Source of the DNA: Flavobacteriaceae bacterium PS02334
Lineage (GTDB): Bacteria > Bacteroidota > Bacteroidia > Flavobacteriales > Flavobacteriaceae
Direction: 5' to 3'
Length of the DNA stretch: 64,000 bases
Assembly: GCA_029959295.1 (NCBI GenBank)
Contig: JASCOH010000008.1
Span: forward strand, 186,001 to 250,000
The translations under genes were made by a program, and so were the position numbers. Positions 61,308 through 64,000 of the stretch are shown here, in pieces. Each line of letters begins with the position of its first letter. The stretch's first letter is position 1. The notes below the pieces were generated by a model. The model searched no databases. It was not told where the DNA came from and saw only the letters and a program-made list of their open reading frames with translations.

Positions 61308-62416
61308 CAATCGTTTTTTTTGCAATAATCGCGCTCTATTCTATTTTTATAGGATCGCTTTTCTATGGATTTAAAAAAGTAAAAACCTTTGAGAAAAGTG
61401 ATTTAAAACCAATAACTGATTTTTCGATCATAGTTCCTTTTCGAAATGAAGCTACAAATCTTCCAAGTCTTTTGCATTCTTTTTCCCAATTAAATTATCC
61501 TAGAAATCAATTCGAAATTATCTTTGTAAACGATGCTTCCGAGGATAATTCTGTAGAAATTATTACTGATTTTCCAGTTTCCAGCTTTGCTTTTAAGGTG
61601 ATTGACAATATTCGGAAATCAAATTCTCCTAAAAAAGATGCCATTGCCACGGCGATAAATCAGGCTAAAAATGATTGGATTATTACAACCGACGCCGACT
61701 GTTTTGTCGATCAAAATTGGTTGCAAACATTAGATAATTACATTCAAAACTATAGTCCAGAAATGATTGCCGGAGCGGTTTCAATTTTAGCAGATGATAC
61801 TTTTTTGCACCAATTTCAGCAGTTAGATCTGATGAGTTTGCAAGGCGCAACGATTGGTAGTTTTGGGATTGGCAAGGGATTCATGTGCAACGGCGCTAAT
61901 TTTGCTTACACCAAAAAAATCTTTCAAGAGATAAATGGCTTCGATGGAAATAACAAAATCGCGAGTGGCGATGATGTTTTTCTACTCCAAAAAGCAATTG
62001 CAAAATATCCAGAAAAAGTACATTACTTAAAATCAGAAGATACAATAGTTTTGACAAAACCGGCAGACGATTGGAAATCTTTATTCTTTCAAAGAATGCG
62101 CTGGGCTTCCAAAACATCTTCTTATCAAAGCAGTTTTGGAAAAATCTTGGCATTGGTTGTTTTTGCAGGAAATTTGACTATCGTTCTGTCTTTTTTCTTG
62201 ACGCTGTTTGCTTCATTTTCCTTTTGGAATTGGTATCTTTTATTTGCTATAAAAATCTTTGCAGACTTTTTATTATTGTACCAAACCGGAAGATTTACCA
62301 AGCCGAGAGCCGTTAAATTCTTTCTTATAAGTAATTTATTTTACCCATTTTTCAGCACTTCTGTAGCTATTTATTCCTTATTTGGAAAATATCAATGGAA
62401 GGGAAGAAGTTTTTAA
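61295..62416 (+). CDS. Membrane-linked GT2 glycosyltransferase
   Basis: A 373-residue processive-like or transfer-type GT2. One N-terminal helix (1-25), then IVPFRNEATNLPSLLHSFSQ, IIFVNDASEDNS, the DXD-like TTDADCFVD, and two C-terminal helices. QRMRWASK (Q/RxxRW-like) suggests a membrane-associated enzyme of the cellulose-synthase-like group. Overlaps the flippase-like gene; the product is inferred to be a glycolipid. Confidence 0.87.
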   Translation: MEILTIVFFAIIALYSIFIGSLFYGFKKVKTFEKSDLKPITDFSIIVPFRNEATNLPSLLHSFSQLNYPRNQFEIIFVNDASEDNSVEIITDFPVSSFAFKVIDNIRKSNSPKKDAIATAINQAKNDWIITTDADCFVDQNWLQTLDNYIQNYSPEMIAGAVSILADDTFLHQFQQLDLMSLQGATIGSFGIGKGFMCNGANFAYTKKIFQEINGFDGNNKIASGDDVFLLQKAIAKYPEKVHYLKSEDTIVLTKPADDWKSLFFQRMRWASKTSSYQSSFGKILALVVFAGNLTIVLSFFLTLFASFSFWNWYLLFAIKIFADFLLLYQTGRFTKPRAVKFFLISNLFYPFFSTSVAIYSLFGKYQWKGRSF

Positions 62417-62430
62417 TGTATTCTTATTCC

Positions 62431-63369
62431 TTAAAATAATATCCTTTTCAAGCTCGTAATTATAATTAAAATTCCAACCATAATCATGAGCGCTTTCGTA
62501 GGGATTTTATTGGCCAAAAAAGCGCCAATCGGAGCCGCAATAACACCTCCAATTATCAGTCCGAAAATAACCGACCAATGCGTGAATCCGATAGTTGCAA
62601 TGAAAGTAAAAGAACTTGCAAGCGCCACGAAAAATTCTGCCAAATTCACAGAACCAATCGTATAGCGAGGATTTTTGCCATTGGCAATTAACGTGGAAGA
62701 AACTATTGGTCCCCAACCGCCACCGCCAATAGAATCTAAAAATCCACCCGCCGCAGCAAGTGGAAAAAGGCGCTTCACTTTTTTTCTGCCTCGGTTTTTC
62801 TGCAATGCCTTTCGGATAATGATGACTCCTAGTATTAAAGTGTAAATCGAAACAATTGGCGTAATATAATGATTGTAATCTTCCAAACTTGTCAAAATAT
62901 AAGCGCCTAAAATAGCACCGATAACACCTGGAATCAGTAGATTTTTAAACAATTTAGAATTCACATTTCCGAATTTCAAGTGCATCAACCCCGAAGCACC
63001 ACTTGTGAAAACTTCAGAAGCGTGGACGCTGGCACTTGAAACCGCTGGAGAAAGTCCGAAAGACAATAAGAAACTTGTTGCGGTCACGCCATAAGCCATT
63101 CCCAAAGCGCCATCAATCAGCTGCGCAATAAACCCAGCGAGAATAAACCAAAGGATATTTTCGTCCAGGTTTTCTATCACATGATTCCCAAACTGCCCGA
63201 TATCTTCAGGAGAAATAAAGCGGCCGGCAATGTAGCCGGTCACCAATAATGCGGGAATACTGCAACTGTAAATCCAGATTCTGAGGTTGCTGATTTTTAA
63301 TCTTCCTTTATTTTCTGAAGTTTCTATTTTCTTCTCTTCCGGGAAGTCTTTTTTGGTATCTTCTGACAT
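62431..63369 (-). CDS. TauE/SafE family sulfite/organosulfur permease
   Basis: A 312-residue membrane protein with about eight helices, matching TauE/SafE (AQLIDGALGMAYGVTATSFLL, LFPLAAAGGFLDSIGGGGWGP with a conserved Gly-rich motif). It sits 12 bp downstream of cysN in the same direction, so it likely exports sulfite or moves an anion of sulfate assimilation. Direction of transport is inferred. Confidence 0.87.
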   Translation of the reverse strand: MSEDTKKDFPEEKKIETSENKGRLKISNLRIWIYSCSIPALLVTGYIAGRFISPEDIGQFGNHVIENLDENILWFILAGFIAQLIDGALGMAYGVTATSFLLSFGLSPAVSSASVHASEVFTSGASGLMHLKFGNVNSKLFKNLLIPGVIGAILGAYILTSLEDYNHYITPIVSIYTLILGVIIIRKALQKNRGRKKVKRLFPLAAAGGFLDSIGGGGWGPIVSSTLIANGKNPRYTIGSVNLAEFFVALASSFTFIATIGFTHWSVIFGLIIGGVIAAPIGAFLANKIPTKALMIMVGILIIITSLKRILF

Positions 63370-63381
63370 CCTTTTATGGAA

Positions 63382-64000
63382 TTAATTTTCTAAAAACATC
63401 AAGGCTCCAACGGTATTAAAACTGGTTTCGTCAATCAGAATTGCATTTCCAGTCTTGTCATTGTCCACAAAAGAATCAAAAAACAAAGGCTGGTTTGTTC
63501 GAATGGAAACCTGTGCAATGTCATTCAATTTGATGTCTTCTGCAGGAGAAAATTCCCACTCATTGACATTCCATTTTTGATTGATAGCTTGCACTTTTAC
63601 GCGGACATTTCTGAAACGGTGCTGTAAAATATAAGTTTTTCCTAATTGCAAAGGCGCATTATCCAGCCACGAAATCCAAGTGTTGATTTGGTTTGATTCT
63701 TTTGGCAATTCATCAGTCTTAACCACAGTGTCGCCACGGCTGATGTCAATATTGTCTTGAAAATGAAGCACGATATTTTCGCCTGCTTTTGCTTCTGAAA
63801 CCGATTTCAGGTGCTTTTCAATTTTTATAATCGTAGTTTCAATTCCTGCAGGAAGAATTTTTACTATATCTCCAACGGAATACTTACCGCTTAAAACGGC
63901 TCCGGCATAACCTCTGTAATCGTGGTTTTCCTCATCTTTTGGACGAATTACCCATTGTACTTGAAAACGGGAAGCCAAATTTATATTGCTTTTTGGTTCA
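63382..64000 (-). CDS. cysN: Sulfate adenylyltransferase large subunit, C-terminal part
   Basis: GTPase subunit of ATP sulfurylase, which activates sulfate to APS. The window holds the last about 205 residues, beginning EPKSNINLASRFQVQWVIRP. This is the part after the G domain: the beta-barrel domains II-III of the EF-Tu-like fold (RGYAGAVLSGKYSVGDIVKI, SRGDTVV, KTYILQHRFRNVRVKV). A TTG at 63978 could be mistaken for a start; the frame stays open to the window end, so the gene is cut. TauE/SafE follows in the same operon. Confidence 0.9.
   Translation of the reverse strand, partial: EPKSNINLASRFQVQWVIRPKDEENHDYRGYAGAVLSGKYSVGDIVKILPAGIETTIIKIEKHLKSVSEAKAGENIVLHFQDNIDISRGDTVVKTDELPKESNQINTWISWLDNAPLQLGKTYILQHRFRNVRVKVQAINQKWNVNEWEFSPAEDIKLNDIAQVSIRTNQPLFFDSFVDNDKTGNAILIDETSFNTVGALMFLEN

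Noticed and set aside
63382-63978. A separate start at TTG 63978 for the CysN part
   Set aside because: The frame continues uninterrupted to the window edge with standard CysN sequence, so it is a cut gene.
1-64000. CRISPR arrays, prophage or insertion sequences
   Set aside because: No regular spacer-repeat arrays, transposases, integrases or phage structural genes were seen; the tandem 121-bp units lack unique spacers.

Overview
The window is a stretch of a Flavobacterium-like chromosome (Bacteroidota, Flavobacteriaceae). This rests on several things seen together: low G+C (roughly a third), promoters with the Bacteroidota -7 box TAnnTTTG instead of a sigma-70 -10 box, little sign of Shine-Dalgarno sequences, several secreted proteins ending in a type IX secretion (T9SS) sorting domain, a TonB receptor with a carboxypeptidase-regulatory-like domain, and families typical of the phylum (DUF3098, DUF4271, DUF4296). 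Most of the window is core genome with conserved housekeeping genes. No prophage, insertion sequence, CRISPR array or integron was seen.

Layout. 1-8 kb: partial NlpC/P60 hydrolase, DusB, a membrane protein, a MATE exporter, LolC/E-like permease with RbfA, methylmalonyl-CoA epimerase, a CAT-anticodon tRNA and a bestrophin channel. 8-19 kb: an accessory-type stretch rich in regulators (Fur family, two AraC, one Crp), four short-chain dehydrogenases, two MFS exporters and a 2H phosphoesterase. 19-25 kb: Frr, PyrH, thioredoxin-like and DinB-like proteins, YiiX-like hydrolase, TruB, UppP, DUF3098, FtsX. 25-33 kb: LeuRS followed by a repeat array, a zinc peptidase, an Lrp regulator, a saccharopine-dehydrogenase-like enzyme, a secreted protein and DUF423. 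33-43 kb: PckA, HemD-like, DUF4271, a polyprenol-phosphate sugar transferase, dihydroorotase, DUF4296 lipoprotein, an epimerase, TyrRS and a LuxE-like protein. 43-55 kb: six consecutive minus-strand genes for secreted or surface proteins, ending at a TonB receptor that diverges from a PhoB/PhoR-like two-component pair. 56-64 kb: glycosyltransferase, TrmB, LysE exporter, alkyltransferase-like protein, aquaporin, flippase-like protein with a GT2, a TauE/SafE permease and the C-terminal part of CysN.

The most unusual signals are in two aminoacyl-tRNA synthetases. leuS carries an internal block of about 470 bp whose G+C drops to about 27 percent while its flanks are about 43 percent. The block enlarges the region just before the KMSKS loop, and the loop itself reads KMSKR. 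tyrS has the same kind of drop over its last 600 bp and ends in a tail of about 109 residues beyond the usual S4 end. leuS also contains an in-frame copy of a dispersed intergenic repeat that recurs in a 3 x 121 bp array just downstream of it.

Other points: a T9SS-exported protein whose proper start is one base out of frame in a run of eight A; a 106-residue protein that is only a signal peptide plus a T9SS sorting domain; paired Fur-type operators over a divergent promoter; and six genes whose -7 box lies 4-5 bases from the start codon, suggesting leaderless mRNAs. Functions are from sequence recognition by eye; no database search was possible.
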